Origin: Glutinoglossum americanum
Lineage: Eukaryota > Ascomycota > Geoglossomycetes > Geoglossales > Geoglossaceae
Direction: 5' to 3'
Length of the DNA: 48,733 bases
Assembly: GCA_020080175.1 (NCBI GenBank)
Contig: JAGHQL010000190.1
Coordinates: 1-48,733 of the forward strand
In this document: piece by piece, positions 34,764 through 46,436 of the stretch
Layout: every line of letters begins with the position of its first letter
How positions within the stretch are numbered: position 1 is the stretch's first letter
Program-made: the position numbers and the translations under genes
The notes under the pieces: model-generated
The model's database searches: none
What the model saw: the letters and a program-made list of their open reading frames with translations, nothing else
Told to the model about the DNA's origin: nothing

Positions 34764-35661
34764 GTCAGCCCAAATTAATTAGTTAATCTAAAATTATAAG
34801 TAGCTCTTAATCAGTATATATACTACCAAAAAATATACTACACCTGTTAGGTTCACTCTTTAGGCTTTTCTCCACTAAACTTTAGTTAAAACCTCCTCCT
34901 GCTTTAGTTAAGTCTTCTTCTAACTTTAGTTATGACTTCATCCTGGCTCTTGTAAAAGTAATTTTTACTCTCTTAAAAGTAATTTATTTATGCGATAAAT
35001 TATAAATATGTTTAATTCAGTAACTTCTCTAATCCTAGTAACAGGAATTCTTTCTTCTTGAAGAATGAAGACCTGAATATGAAGAGAAATTGGGTTGAGT
35101 AACCGGTGCGACTGCAAGGCATTTTAGTAGAGTAGGTAAGTTGTCACTCAACTAAAGTCTAGGCGGTGGCTTCAAATTCTTTTGCAGTGAGCCCCACAAT
35201 TTTAGGTTGACTAACGTATTTTACCACCCTACACCCAGTATCACCCTACGCCCACCCTCAAAAAAGTATGTAATATCGACATTTTTCAACTCTCAATAAC
35301 TCAACAACCACCTAATAAAAATGTGCGCAATTTAAGATTTCAAGAGTCTATACCCATGCGATACCGCCATGTAGTTTACATGCTGTACAGGTTTATTGTT
35401 ATGTCTGAATAGGCATCCAGTGCTGTGTCGCACGCCAGGATCGCTACTTAAAGACTCTCCCTTTAAGCTAAGAGCCTATAATTAAGAAAAAAATATTAAA
35501 ATGCTATAAACACTTCTTATTATTGATTACAAGCGAAAATAGCAAGTGGTTGTTGAGTTATTGAGAGTTGAAAAATGTCGATATTACATACTTTTTTGAG
35601 GGTGGGCGTAGGGTGATACTGGGCGTAGGGTGGTAAAATACGTTAATCAAATTGGGCTGAC
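34764..35661. mobile_element. TA-flanked inverted-repeat element (outer), host to a MITE
   Basis: Ends GTCAGCCCAAATTAATTAG and, inverted at the right, GTCAGCCCAATTTGATTAA, each flanked by TA (34762-34763 and 35662-35663). This suggests a Tc1/mariner-superfamily non-autonomous element of about 470 bases before the inner element was added. A partial third copy of the end motif (GGTTGAC) lies just left of the inner element at 35205-35211, so an alternative is an outer element ending there. No transposase is visible. Confidence 0.6.
35214..35643. mobile_element. MITE of 430 bp with about 105-bp inverted repeats
   Basis: The left arm (from ACGTATTTTACCACCCTACA, 35214 to about 35318) is the near-perfect reverse complement of the right arm (about 35537-35643, ending GTGGTAAAATACGT). 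The element is flanked by TA on both sides (35212-35213 and 35644-35645). The TA target and the TIRs fit a Tc1/mariner-pogo-type MITE. The arms are almost identical to each other, so it is relatively young or recently homogenised. The central about 215 bases have no coding potential. Confidence 0.85.
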
Positions 35662-35665
35662 TAAC

Positions 35666-35685
35666 GGCGCACACCGGTGTGCGCC
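35666..35685. repeat. Perfect 20-base palindrome
   Basis: GGCGCACACCGGTGTGCGCC is its own reverse complement. It lies three bases beyond the TA flank of the outer inverted-repeat element. It is GC-rich at the boundary between AT-rich island and gene-bearing DNA. Confidence 0.9.
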
Positions 35686-36245
35686 TAGTGGGAGCCACCG
35701 GTCACCAGGTCTTGCCAATTAAAATAAGGTCTAACAATCTCCGTATTACCCGGTCTCAGCCAGGTTTCCGAATCACATCGGCAGCATATGCAGAAACTCA
35801 ATTTAATCGTAATTCTCCATGAACACTAACTGAAAGCAACTGTATTAATTTGACACCAGTTCTGGAGAAGTTGTCAGTGTAAGGTTCTTGAGCCCCTAGG
35901 ATTTCGGGAATAGCACGCTGATGGGTTTAACAAATCTCTAAATTCTCGGGCTAGGGTATATACAAAAGGCGATTGAAATTCAAGGGGAATGAAATGTAGT
36001 AGCTCGCAATCGACGCTTTGCAAGTTCTAGCAATCTACTCGAAATAAATCGCTCTTGAGGGCTAGATTAGTACATGTAACTTAACTCATAGCCAATGTTC
36101 ACCGTGTACATTATGTGGTTAAGTCACACCAAGAGCATTGACCAGCCTGAATTTTCACATTCAAACCCCAGGCTGTTGAAGAGTCGTAGAAACACAGCAA
36201 CTAATAGCTAATACAGGTATTCCGATCACCCTCATTGCGTCGTGC
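35686..36245. other. Right-edge spacer, no gene recognised
   Basis: About 560 bases leading from the repeat island to the 3' end of the YML020W-like gene. Composition returns to normal. No repeat or gene was recognised. Confidence 0.5.
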
Positions 36246-39045
36246 TCAAAGTTTCGACTTGACTGCCTCGAGTCTGAACTTCACATCCTTCAAAACTTTG
36301 CTGGTAGGCTTCCAGTTGTCGAATTGCTCCAGTAGCTGCGCTGTTTCGTTATCAAGCTCGGTCTTCACATATTCCTCCTCTAGTAAACCTCGCATTGACC
36401 AAGGCAAGATGAAAGGGTTGCTGTTTGTGGGGGCCTCGTATTTGCTGACCTGAAGGGGCACGTCGCCGACTGAGGAGGTTTCCAGAGCATGCTCCACAGC
36501 AAGACTATAAGTAGTCAGCATACGTCGGCCATGCAGTAAGACCTAATTGTGGTCTAATTGTGGTACATACTCATAAACAAGCTCGTCATCGTATATCCTA
36601 GAGTGTCCTTCCCCAGTGTACAAACTGCCAGCAAGAGGGGCGCTGAGCTCCCTGATGAGTCCGTGGTCTGAAATCCCAAGGTTACGAAGTTTCAACGCAA
36701 AGCCTACCAGGTGGGTAATGCTGCACAAAAGTAAGTGGGCGCAAATCAAGACACTCCAAGAAGAATTCAACATACAAATCAGGGGCATGGACCCTTCCAT
36801 CAACAAAAACAGCGCGGTATATGTAAGGGTGGCTTATGGTCGAGAAAGTAGAAGACTTGAATGGTGAGCATTTAAATAGGATTACAGCGGACTAAGGGTA
36901 CAAGAGTGTTGGCATACCTCAAGAGATACCAGTTGATCGTCAATACTTCCAACAAGCAGCAATCTTACTCCATGTTTAACCACAACTCTCATTGCGTCTC
37001 CATATTTCTTTGAAACAAGGCTGTCGGGATTAGAAAACTCGAAAAGTTCTCCTGCGGATCCGTTAAATAGTCGGGACTTGTAATCTGGAAACGGTCCTAG
37101 ATTCACACCAGCCATAGCGCACACACCAATTCTTGCCGCGCTGAGACATCCGAAATCAATCAACTTTGCGACTAGCATGATTGCAACAGGGACGCCCTGC
37201 GAGTGGCATGCGATGAGGATAATATCAGCCTTTTGGATCTGGTCTATCCAATTCAACATCAATTTCCACAACGTGTCCACCCGTTCCCCAATTTTGCCTT
37301 CTCCTTCCAGAGCAACCTTCTCGATCTCGCACTCATAGCCTCGACTCTCCGTCCATTTCTTAATGGCCGCGGCAGCTGAATTCGCAAATCGAGTGGAAGT
37401 TCCAGTGGGTTGCCCAAGGACAGAACGGATGAGAGGAGCTGGAAAATATCCATGAATTCCAATGGCAATTGCCCTTCTCACAAGCGGGGGGTCGCGGACA
37501 ATGTGAACGTGTTTCGCTTGCTCCTGCTTCCCCTGCAATAGTAGCCGCGCTAGTTGCTGTAAGATTGACGAGTTTTCCTCTTGGTGGTAAGTATTTCTGA
37601 AGGATGGGAGGAGTAAATTTGGCGACATGGCCTTTTGCTGCTTTGCGGTTTGTTCAACTGGCCTTTGATTTGATACCATAGGGCCCGGTGGCAACTTATT
37701 GGACGCCGAATCATCCGATATGTCTAGTGATTTTGGCCTACCTCTTTTTCCCAACTTGGTAGTTTCAAAGCTTGCTGATGCATTGCTCTCCGCACACTTT
37801 GCCCCTTGTGAGTGCGACTGCAATTGCGATGGCGTGTCGGCAACGGATAATTCGCCAACAATGTCTACAGCCGCGGGATCATCAGCTGTAGATTTTCCTC
37901 TCTCCCTCGACCAAAAACCCCACCCTGATGACCGGTCTGGCATAGGCTTCGATTTCGCTAGAGAGAACTCTGGGGGTGCTTCAGCCATCGAGGTATCCAC
38001 CAGACCCCGAGCTGTATTCTCCCAAGCGATGTTATGGCCAGCAGATGGTAGAGGCCTCGATTTGCTCAAGGTTTGGTCGGGCATATTGCTAGATGCAGAG
38101 TGCTCGCTCTGGCCCTGTGCCGGAGTGCTGCCACTCCAGAATCCAAACCAAGGCCTACTATTCTGTGTGATAGAGGCGATGTCTGGGTCGTTGTTAGGGT
38201 CTTTGAGCTGATCTGGAGACTGTGTCGGTATCGAGGATAGGCCGCCTGCTTGCCCTGACTGCGGAACCTCTATCTGCGCTCCTTCGGTGAAAGGGGTCCC
38301 ATGACTAGGCTGCTGGCTTTCAACCCCATGTTCAGCCGTCGTGGCCCTGGAAAACCAACCAAACCAGCCATATTGAGAAATCATTGCACTGTCTAACACG
38401 GGAACAGGGGGCGCTTTCTCCTGGCCTTCCAAATTCTCTGGTATTTTTGAATCACTCACGGATTCTTCCTCATCTAGTTTCGTGGGGTGCTCTTCAGTAA
38501 CACATTCTCTAACCTCGGAGATATGATCATCAACCAAACCGTTCGACGTTATGTTTAGCTTCGTTGTAGCAGCCGCCGCTGGGAGAGACCTTGATGAGGT
38601 CTGGATGCTGTGCCGAAGATAAAGGGAGGGTGGTCTTTGAAGGCCTTGCTTGGCTTCGGGAGTTGCTGGGTGCTCAGGCCTTGAAGTTGGACGGGGCCCC
38701 GCCGTCTCATTCACCAAACTGGCTGTCGAAATAGTCTCACGTGCAACTTGCGTGATAGGGGTGGATTTTGATATTCTGGGCCATGTTCCGCCGTACCAGC
38801 TCCGTGTAGACTGTGACTAGTTAAACCAGTACTCCGGTGCAGACTAATCGCGGACCTACCACTGGTGTACCAACACTGCTTCCAGTATCCACTTGTCTCG
38901 ATGGAGACCCTCCTCCATCGGCCGCAGTGAGGGAGCCTCCGAGGGTGTCAGGATTACTTGAGGGAGAGAATGTAGGGTCGACTGTACTATTATCGACAGG
39001 TGGCTGTGACGGAGGATTTGGTTTGGCGCGCTTTCGAGATCCCAT
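36246..39045 (-). CDS. YML020W-like alpha/beta-hydrolase-fold protein
   Basis: Conserved fungal family typified by yeast YML020W; function unknown. Minus-strand exons: 39045-38860, 38810-36918, 36855-36776, 36720-36571, 36504-36246; 855 residues. The N-terminal half is disordered and proline/serine-rich, with the family signatures SWYGGTWPR, QYGWFGWFSRA and PWFGFWSGS (repeated W-G-F-W motifs). From about residue 450 a hydrolase-like domain begins: RRAIAIGIHGYFPAPLIRSVL, then ILIACHSQGVPVAIMLVAKL, where CHSQG stands where a lipase GxSxG nucleophile elbow would be. Later come LLLVGSIDDQLVSLE, ISHPYIYRAVFVDG and a C-terminal NPFILPWSMRGLLEEEY. The first exon/intron junction is slightly ambiguous (acceptor before 38810 or 38816, both in frame). 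Enzyme activity is unproven, because the first glycine of GxSxG is replaced. Confidence 0.85.
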
Positions 39046-39378
39046 AGATCTCGCCAGACAGAAAGGTGAGATAGAAGTAAGGTGGTGGAAAACAGACGAG
39101 GCCGACGCGCAGTTGTGAGGAGAGGAGGTAGAACGGCAGGATTACTTGGTGTTTACTTAGGTTTCTTCGCCTTGATCATGTCAACGCCACACGTCAATGA
39201 AGCTATGCACTACGTATATTATCACGTGGTCGCGTATTTTCGATAATCCCAACGACTTAAGATATTATTTTCACATTTCTACTTCTTCTAATCTACGTAT
39301 CTAAATCAATCCAAAAACGAACCCCCCAGGCCTGGTAAATTCTACTCAGCATAAAGTAGGTGCTGAGGTCGGTTTGAA
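39046..39378. other. Divergent YML020W-like/SPB1 intergenic region
   Basis: About 330 bases with both promoters. No gene was recognised. A CACGTG-type core (TATCACGTGGTC) occurs near 39220-39231 and could be a bHLH site. Confidence 0.5.
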
Positions 39379-42119
39379 ATGGGTCTTCAGAAAAAGGTCA
39401 GTCTCTCTCTTATGGCGGCAGAACCCTGATGTTGATTCTTAACTGGTGGGGCTAGCATGGCAAAGGCCGTCTGGACAAATGGTACAAACTCGCGAAGGAG
39501 AAGGGATACAGGGCCAGAGCTGCCTTTAAGCTGATTCAGCTGAACAAAAAGTATAATTTCTTGGGAAAGAGCAAGGTGCTGATAGATCTATGCGCCGCCC
39601 CGGGGGTGAGTGCGGTTCTCTATGCCTTCTCCATATGCAATGTGATATAGACTAAAACGCTGCTACTAGTCATGGTGTCAGGTCGCTGCCGAGACTATGC
39701 CGATCAATAGTCTGATTATTGGGGTTGACCTAACACCAATCAGGCCAATTCCTAGAACAATCACATTTCAGAGCGATATCACGACTGACAAGTGCCGGGC
39801 TACCATCCGCCAACACCTCAAGACATGGAAGGCCGATACTGTGCTTCATGATGGCGCACCCAATGTTGGCACTGCTTGGGTCCAGGACGCTTTTACGCAA
39901 GCCGAGCTGGCCCTGCAAGCTATGAAACTAGCCACTGAATTCCTTGCTGAGGGAGGGACATTCGTGACGAAGGTTTTCAGATCGAAAGACTACAACAGCT
40001 TGATGTGGGTCTTCAGTCAGCTATTTACAAAGGTCGAGGCAACGAAACCACCAGCCTCGAGGAACGTCTCTGCAGAGATCTTTGTTGTTTGCTGCGGTTT
40101 TAAGGCCCCAAAGCGAATCGATCCGAAGTTCTTGGATCCTCGTTCGGTCTTTGCCGAGCTCGCAGACCCCACGCCTAACAATGAAGCCAAAGTTTTTAAC
40201 CCAGAGAAGAAGAAGCGAAAGCGAGACGGATACGAGGAAGGGGACCACACCCAGTTCAAAGAGGCACCAGTTACTGATTTCATTCAAACCACGGATCCCA
40301 TTGCAATGCTAGGTGGTTTTAATAAGTTAAGCTTTGAGCACAAACAAAACAGGGACATTGCTCTGGCTGCTCTAGAGAAGTTACCAGAGACTACGCGTGA
40401 AATCCAGGACTGCTGTGCCGACCTCAAGGTTCTTGGCAGGAAGGAATTTCGAAGCCTCTTGAAATGGCGGCTAAAGGTGCGCGAAATATTTGGGCTGGCT
40501 TTGAAGAAAACGTCCGCAGGAGAGAAGAGAGAGGAAGAGGAAGTCGCTAATGTGTCGCCAATGGACGAAGAACTCCGGATTCAGGAGGAATTACAACGGT
40601 TGAATGAGCAAGAGAGCGGCCGCAGGAAGAGGGAACGGAGGAAAGAGAATGAGAGGAAACAAAAAGAAATTGTGCGAATGCAGTTACACATGACCGCACC
40701 AACGGAGATTGGACTGGAACAATCCGGTCCGAACGGTGAGGATGCCATGTTTGCGCTTAAGATGGTGGATAAGGCTGGTGCAGTAGACAAATTAGCGAAA
40801 GGAAAAATGAATGTGGTTATCTCACAGGAAAACCCAAAGATCCGGAATGGCGCAACGGAAAGACCAACAAACTCTAGTTCCAAGAGCAAAGATAAAGAAG
40901 GAGACGCTGATGAAGATGTTCTTGAGCGGGAGTTGGACTCGATGTATGAGCAGTATCAAGCGCGCAGATCAGATACTGATACCAAGTACCGTGCAAAGAA
41001 AGCGAGGAAGGAGCATGACGATGGCGAATGGGAGGGATTTTCCGAGAAAGACGATAGCAGCGATGACGATGCTATGCTAAATCAGAGTAGTGATGACTCA
41101 TCAGACACTGAGGAGCGCGGTAATTTGAACAAACCCCTCATCACAGCTCTAGCTATCAACGGAATCGGGGAGGGTGGGCTAACCAGGCAAGCCACCATAT
41201 TCTTTGACCAAGAAATCTTCAAAGGTATCAATGGTCTCAGTGACAGTGCCCAAGACAGTGAGCACGAGTTTGCGTTGACAGAGAGGGTGGGGTCTCTCAA
41301 TGCCAGATTAGGTGGACCTCCCGATAGCATCAAGGATGAGCAGCCACTGAACGGAAAGCCTACCAAGCCGAAAACCAATACGTTCAACAAACCAGCGGAA
41401 ATAGGGGCTGCGGGGCCCATTGCCTGCGATAGTGCTAACTTTGAACTGGTAGAGCGTACCGAGGAGGTAGAGGGATGGCAGGAGCACCACAAACCTCAGA
41501 GAGACTCTCAATCAGGTTAGTTGATAAACTATGGAGAACTACGGTATAGCTAACGAAACAAGTAGATATTGACATTATCACTGCTGAGGCAATGACTTTG
41601 GCACAAGGAATCGCTTCCGGCAAAAAGACGAAGCAAGATCTCATGGATGAAGGATATAACAAATATGCTTTCCGAGACAAAGATGGGTTGCCGGAATGGT
41701 TCCTCGACGATGAAAACAAACACAGCAAACCCCACCGACCAATCACAGCAGCAGGTGCAGCTGCGGTCAAAGAAAAGCTCAGAGCACTCAACGCACGTCC
41801 GATCAAAAAGGTACGGGAAGCGAAGGACAGGAAAAAATTCAAGGCTGCTCAGAGACTAGAAAGGCTGCGGAAGAAGTCAGCACTTCTAGTTGATGATGAA
41901 GGCATGACAGAGAAAGAAAAGGCTTCAAATATCACTAAATTAATGAGCAAGGCCGCGAAGAAGAAACCTAAGCAAAAAGTGAAGGTTGTCGTTGCGAGAG
42001 GGGGTAATAAAGGCATCTCTGGCAGACCGAGGGGGGTCAAGGGCAAATACAAGATTGTAGACGCTCGACTTAGAAAAGATGTACGCGCAGAGAAACGGCT
42101 TGCAAAAAAAAGAAAGTAA
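39379..42119 (+). CDS. SPB1: 27S pre-rRNA 2'-O-ribose methyltransferase SPB1
   Basis: Nucleolar FtsJ/RrmJ-type methyltransferase acting on 25S rRNA within pre-60S particles. Exons: 39379-39396, 39456-39605, 39670-41515, 41566-42119; 855 residues. The first exon is only 18 bases (MGLQKK); splicing gives the canonical [20 protein letters not shown]. The catalytic domain shows [15 protein letters not shown] (SAM loop, spanning an intron) and the K-D-K-E tetrad contexts [33 protein letters not shown] and [18 protein letters not shown]3381-type middle region and a long acidic/basic central part follow. The C-terminal Spb1 domain has [55 protein letters not shown] and the basic tail [20 protein letters not shown]. 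The last exon ends in KKRK. Confidence 0.95.
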
Positions 42120-42332
42120 AGGGGTTATTAGATTAGTTTTTTTTTTTATTCAAGTTATTAAATCATATTTCCAACAGGGAGTAGCAAGTTCCATATGGTA
42201 CTTGCACAGTTACTTAGGCTTGCATACGCACGCCGCTTTTACAGGGTAACCCCCGACGTTTTTCTTTTTCTAACATCCGACAACCCATCGCTTACTTCCA
42301 CTTCACCAATTCATGACATGCGTTTGAAAGCG

Positions 42333-43875
42333 ATGGGTTTCTTTGATCATTTCCACAAGGACGGCACCACAGCCCTCAAGGCCCAGACTCCAAAGACAAG
42401 AAAAGAAGTGGTGAAGTCGGCGGTGGCGCCCAGTTCATCGGGCAAATCACCAGTTGTTAAACACTATCGCAGCCAGGCTCTAGTCAACACAAAGTCGTCC
42501 GATCGGGATATTCCAGATCCCCGAAAGTCTCTTGCTAGTGGGAAACGGGACAGAGCTCGGCGTGTACGAAAGCGGGCCTCGCCATTGCAAAGTCGCCTTG
42601 TATCTAGCTCTGACGACAGCGACTATGGGGAGTTTGAGATACAGCCGCACAAACGGATCAAATCGGACAGCAGAGAGAAATGCCCTAGAAGTCTGCGCTA
42701 CGAGGCTGCTCCCACGAAAGATAATGACAGCAAGTTCACCTTTTTGCATGCAACCGACATTACAGCCTTGGGACCAACGAACAACTACAAGGCCGCGTTT
42801 GGAGATCAAACCGAAGTAGAGATTTCTCTTCAATATCCAGGTGGCTCTCAGCAAGAACGGTACACTTTCAACCCTTAGCTCTAACATCCCTATGACTTAC
42901 ATCTCAATTAGGTATCAACTCCTTCATCCTCGGGATAATGAAGACTTTAATCCGGTGGACGATATGATTAGGGTCATAGAGTTGATTTCAACATTCTATC
43001 TCTTGTCAGAGCAGGCGGAACCTCTACTCGATGAAAATTCCGGCATAATACGGAAGCTAAGGCGAGCGTTAGCACGAAAGTCGGGACAGGAGTTTAGAGA
43101 AGGTGTTTTAAGGTACAACCAGATTATTAAAACTTTCCGGGACAATGGGATGGTCTCGAAGAATCTGGATAAAGTACATTGTCTACCCCTTCCGCTCGTC
43201 GAGCGGATACTGACGCAAACTTATGCACGGACGGTGTCATTACAAGTCAGTGCCCTGAAAAAGTACGAAAACGGGTCAGACAATGTATATGGCGAACTTC
43301 TACCCAGGTTTATCTCTAAAATCTTCCATGACACCGGACTGAAGTCAGACCAGGTTTTCGTAGATCTTGGATCCGGTGTGGGAAATGTGGTCCTGCAAGC
43401 TGCTCTTGAAGTCGGGTGCGAGAGCTGGGGCTGCGAAATGATGGAGAACGCTTGTGAACTAGCCAAACGTCAGGAGAAGGAATTCACCGCTAGATGCCGT
43501 CTTTGGGGGCTCGCGATCGGGGACTTAAATCTGGAAAGGGGTGATTTTTTGAAGAACCCCAACATCGCCAAAACACTCAAGAGGGCCGACGTCGTCTTGG
43601 TGAATAATCAAGCCTTCACACCAGAGCTCAACAACGGACTCATGAATCTCTTTCTCGATCTTCGAGAGGGATGCCAGATCGTATCTCTTAAATCTTTTGT
43701 GCCTCATGACCACAAAATCACGTCCCGGAATTTCAATTCGCCTATGCATCTACTCAATGTCGAGAGGAAGGAATACTTCTCAGATAGTGTTAGTTGGACT
43801 AATGCCCCAGGAACATACTTTGTTGCCAGAAAAGATAGCACAAAGTTGAAGGAGTTTCTTGATAGAATGGGCTAG
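42333..43875 (+). CDS. DOT1: Histone H3 lysine-79 methyltransferase DOT1
   Basis: Nuclear enzyme methylating H3K79 in nucleosomes; roles in silencing boundaries and the DNA-damage checkpoint. Exons 42333-42859 and 42912-43875; 496 residues. The start [10 protein letters not shown] matches the usual fungal N-terminus; in-frame ATGs also occur at 42318 and 42195. The N-terminal about 170 residues are basic and disordered (nucleosome/DNA binding). The catalytic fold has [33 protein letters not shown] (SAM motif I), [30 protein letters not shown] (substrate-channel loop) and [19 protein letters not shown] motif I is intact, so the enzyme should be active. It lies tail-to-tail with ATG16, about 290 bases apart. 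Confidence 0.95.
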
Positions 43876-44166
43876 GGTTGCGAAGTTCTAGAGGCCGGGA
43901 AAGGCAAGGTTTGAGAAGATGGCTGGTTGGGTGATTCATCTCATAGAATTGGCTGTCCGGCTACAGAGAGCGTCTCTTGAGTACCAAATAGGTCTCGCGC
44001 TGCGGCGAGTTGGAAACTGCGACTTGTCCCTAGCAAGTCAGTTCTATGTATATTAATCGAATGACCCTGAATGGAGGTACAATACCTGTACCCCATAGAA
44101 TGTACAAACCACAAACACGCTTGCGGAATATAACCTCATATATCACTACACCCCATATTCGGGGAC

Positions 44167-44900
44167 CTAAGAAAACTTGGAAGCATTATTCATAGCATCT
44201 GCTTCCCTGCTCATGCGAGCCATCCATCTATCAATCAGGTCTTTATTCTCCTTCTCAAGTTTTCGGCACCGCTCATCTGCCATGTTCAGCTGAATGTTGA
44301 GCGCCAGCATCTCATCCTGGACACCCTACTCATAACCCGAGCAAATTAGAGAGTTGAGTCCACGTCAAGGGAGTCGGGACAAAAGTAACAAACCTCAAGA
44401 AGCTTGCTCTTTCCTTTGAGTTCCTCATCCCTATCCCTGATCCTCGTTGCAAAAGTAGCTCTTTCCGCGGAGAGTTGAGCCAAGGTTCTCCCCTCCCGGT
44501 TAGATTTATCTTTTAGCACCCCCAATTCTTCGTTGGTTGCTTTTAACTGTATTTGTAGTTGACCTTTAGAACTCTGAGCTTCAGCCAGGTCAAGCCTTAG
44601 TGTGGCTATAGTCTGTACTAATGATTCGGTCGGCACACCCTCATGCGTAGTAAGGATAGGACGTCTTCTCCCAGTGCTAGTAGAGTCTGAGCATTCCAAA
44701 CCTAAAGGAATAGGCCATTCCCGCCGAAGATTCAACAGGACAGAAGTTCTATTTGCTAATCTTGTGTCTTGGCCCAGTTAGCAGGACTGTCCAGAGCGCT
44801 GTTGTACCAACTCACAGGAGTTAAAAATCTCGAGATTTGCCTTCTCTCGTGTATCTCGATCCTCGAGGCCCTGGAGATACTCATTCCCCCATGCAGACAT
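44167..44900 (-). CDS. ATG16: Autophagy protein ATG16
   Basis: Coiled-coil subunit of the Atg12-Atg5-Atg16 complex that directs Atg8 lipidation at the phagophore. Minus-strand exons: 44900-44816, 44755-44394, 44325-44167; 201 residues. The N-terminal [20 protein letters not shown] is the Atg5-binding helix. From about residue 75 a continuous coiled coil ([59 protein letters not shown]) gives dimerisation, and the C-terminus [15 protein letters not shown] is fungal-typical. No WD40 repeats are present, as expected for fungi. The start at 44900 was preferred to an upstream ATG at 44996 because only MSAWxNEYL fits the family. The exon 1/2 acceptor is ambiguous among nearby AGs; ATTAG at 44756-44760 keeps the frame. 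Confidence 0.9.
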
Positions 44901-45405
44901 TGCAGAACTAATTACAAGGCAAGAGGGTGGCGGGTGTAGGTATATCGTAGAAGATAAAGACCACTCATCAAGCCTTGCAAAAATAATGTGATTCACATTT
45001 CCTGAAAATGGCCTGTCGAGTATAGGATAGTTAACTAGTTCCTTTGCGCATTAGGGATATCTGTGTCTGGTTAATACGGCCTAACTAGGTTTAGGCACCG
45101 ATGCGGCTGATGCGGCATTACTCCCGCCTCAATGTATTGCAGGCACAACATTTGCCGGAGGCCGAACCAACTACTTTCACGTCCGTTCCCTCAAACCTCA
45201 GTATATACCTTCACAAAGCATAACGACACCGCAGCCCTTACTATTAAAGATCGTTTCTGCAGCAAAGAGGCCCTCTCTCAGCATTCACTCACCTACAAAG
45301 GTACGGCGTTTCGACCATAATCTCTCACTACATCCCGCCAGCGCACACGCTCCCTCTTAACGTTGGATCTTGTCTTACTTGGAAATCTGGCATCGAGTGT
45401 TTATT
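44901..45405. other. Divergent ATG16/YPT7 intergenic region
   Basis: About 500 bases holding the promoters of two genes of the autophagy/vacuole pathway. A frame at 45132-45320 has no recognisable family. No TATA box was certain. Confidence 0.5.
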
Positions 45406-46436
45406 ATGGCTTCTCGTAAGAAGGTCTTACTGAAGGTAGTCTTGTCCCAACGATCAACACCCCTTGCCCTCACCGACTAATAGAAGCCTCAATACAAGGT
45501 TATCATTCTAGGCGATAGTGGTGTGGGAAAGACGAGCTTGATGAATCAATATGTACAAACTTCTATTCCCTAGAAACCCTCACCCAGCCATATCGAGCGA
45601 TGGCCAAATGGGCCTCTGCGGTAAAATGCGCAACAGTTAATTAACCAATCGTTTCTATGCAGGTCAACAAAAAATTCAGTGCGAGCTACAAGGCAACAAT
45701 TGGCGCAGATTTTCTTACCAAGGAAGTTTCCGTAGACGACCGTCTAGTGACAATGCAGGTTAGTTAGCCCCCTCAAGTGTCATTCTCAACTATCACTTGA
45801 AAGCTGACTTCCCTCTAGCTCTGGGACACTGCCGGCCAAGAGCGTTTCCAGTCACTTGGTGTCGCGTTTTATAGAGGAGCCGACTGCTGTGTCTTAGTCT
45901 ACGATGTCAACAACTCGAAGAGTTTCGATACACTAGACAGTTGGCGTGACGAATTCCTGATTCAAGCGAGCCCAAGAGACCCTGAGAGTTTTCCATTCGT
46001 AAGATCCCAAACCGGCCTCAAAGGGATGACACTTGCTGAACACATATCAGGTGGTCTTAGGAAATAAAATCGATGTAGAGGAAAACAAACGAATGGTAAA
46101 AACTCTCACCTTTGCGGTGAATCCGTCTTACTCACTAGTGAAACGCAGATCTCCTCAAAGCGGGCGATGACCTTTTGCCAGTCCAAAGGTGGCATCCCAT
46201 ACTTTGAGACTAGTGCTAAGGAGGCAATCAACGTAGACCAGGCTTTTGAAGGTCAGTAGTCCTTGGTCAGACACCTGTGCCATACCCCAGCTACCTAACC
46301 CTGTATAATTCTAAGTTCGTGTATAGTGATCGCTCGGAATGCATTAGCTCAGGAGCAATCCGAGGAATTCAGTGGGGATTTCTCGGACCCCATAAACATC
46401 CATTTAGACAATGAACGTGACGGCTGCGCTTGCTAG
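45406..46436 (+). CDS. YPT7: Vacuolar Rab GTPase YPT7 (Rab7)
   Basis: Small GTPase that recruits HOPS to late endosomes and vacuoles for homotypic fusion and autophagosome-vacuole fusion. Seven exons: 45406-45435, 45499-45552, 45663-45758, 45819-45998, 46051-46095, 46149-46251, 46327-46436; 205 residues, the exact Rab7 size. Motifs: P-loop [10 protein letters not shown], switch [26 protein letters not shown], the Rab7-type [20 protein letters not shown], guanine-binding [21 protein letters not shown] and the C-terminal GCAC double-geranylgeranylation signal. The first exon (10 codons) and the 45-base fifth exon hide the gene from simple frame searches. All residues needed for GTP binding and hydrolysis are present. 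Confidence 0.96.

Noticed and set aside
42195-42332. N-terminal extension of DOT1 from the first in-frame ATG
   Set aside because: The extension has no resemblance to DOT1 proteins, whereas MGFFDHF at 42333 matches the usual fungal start.
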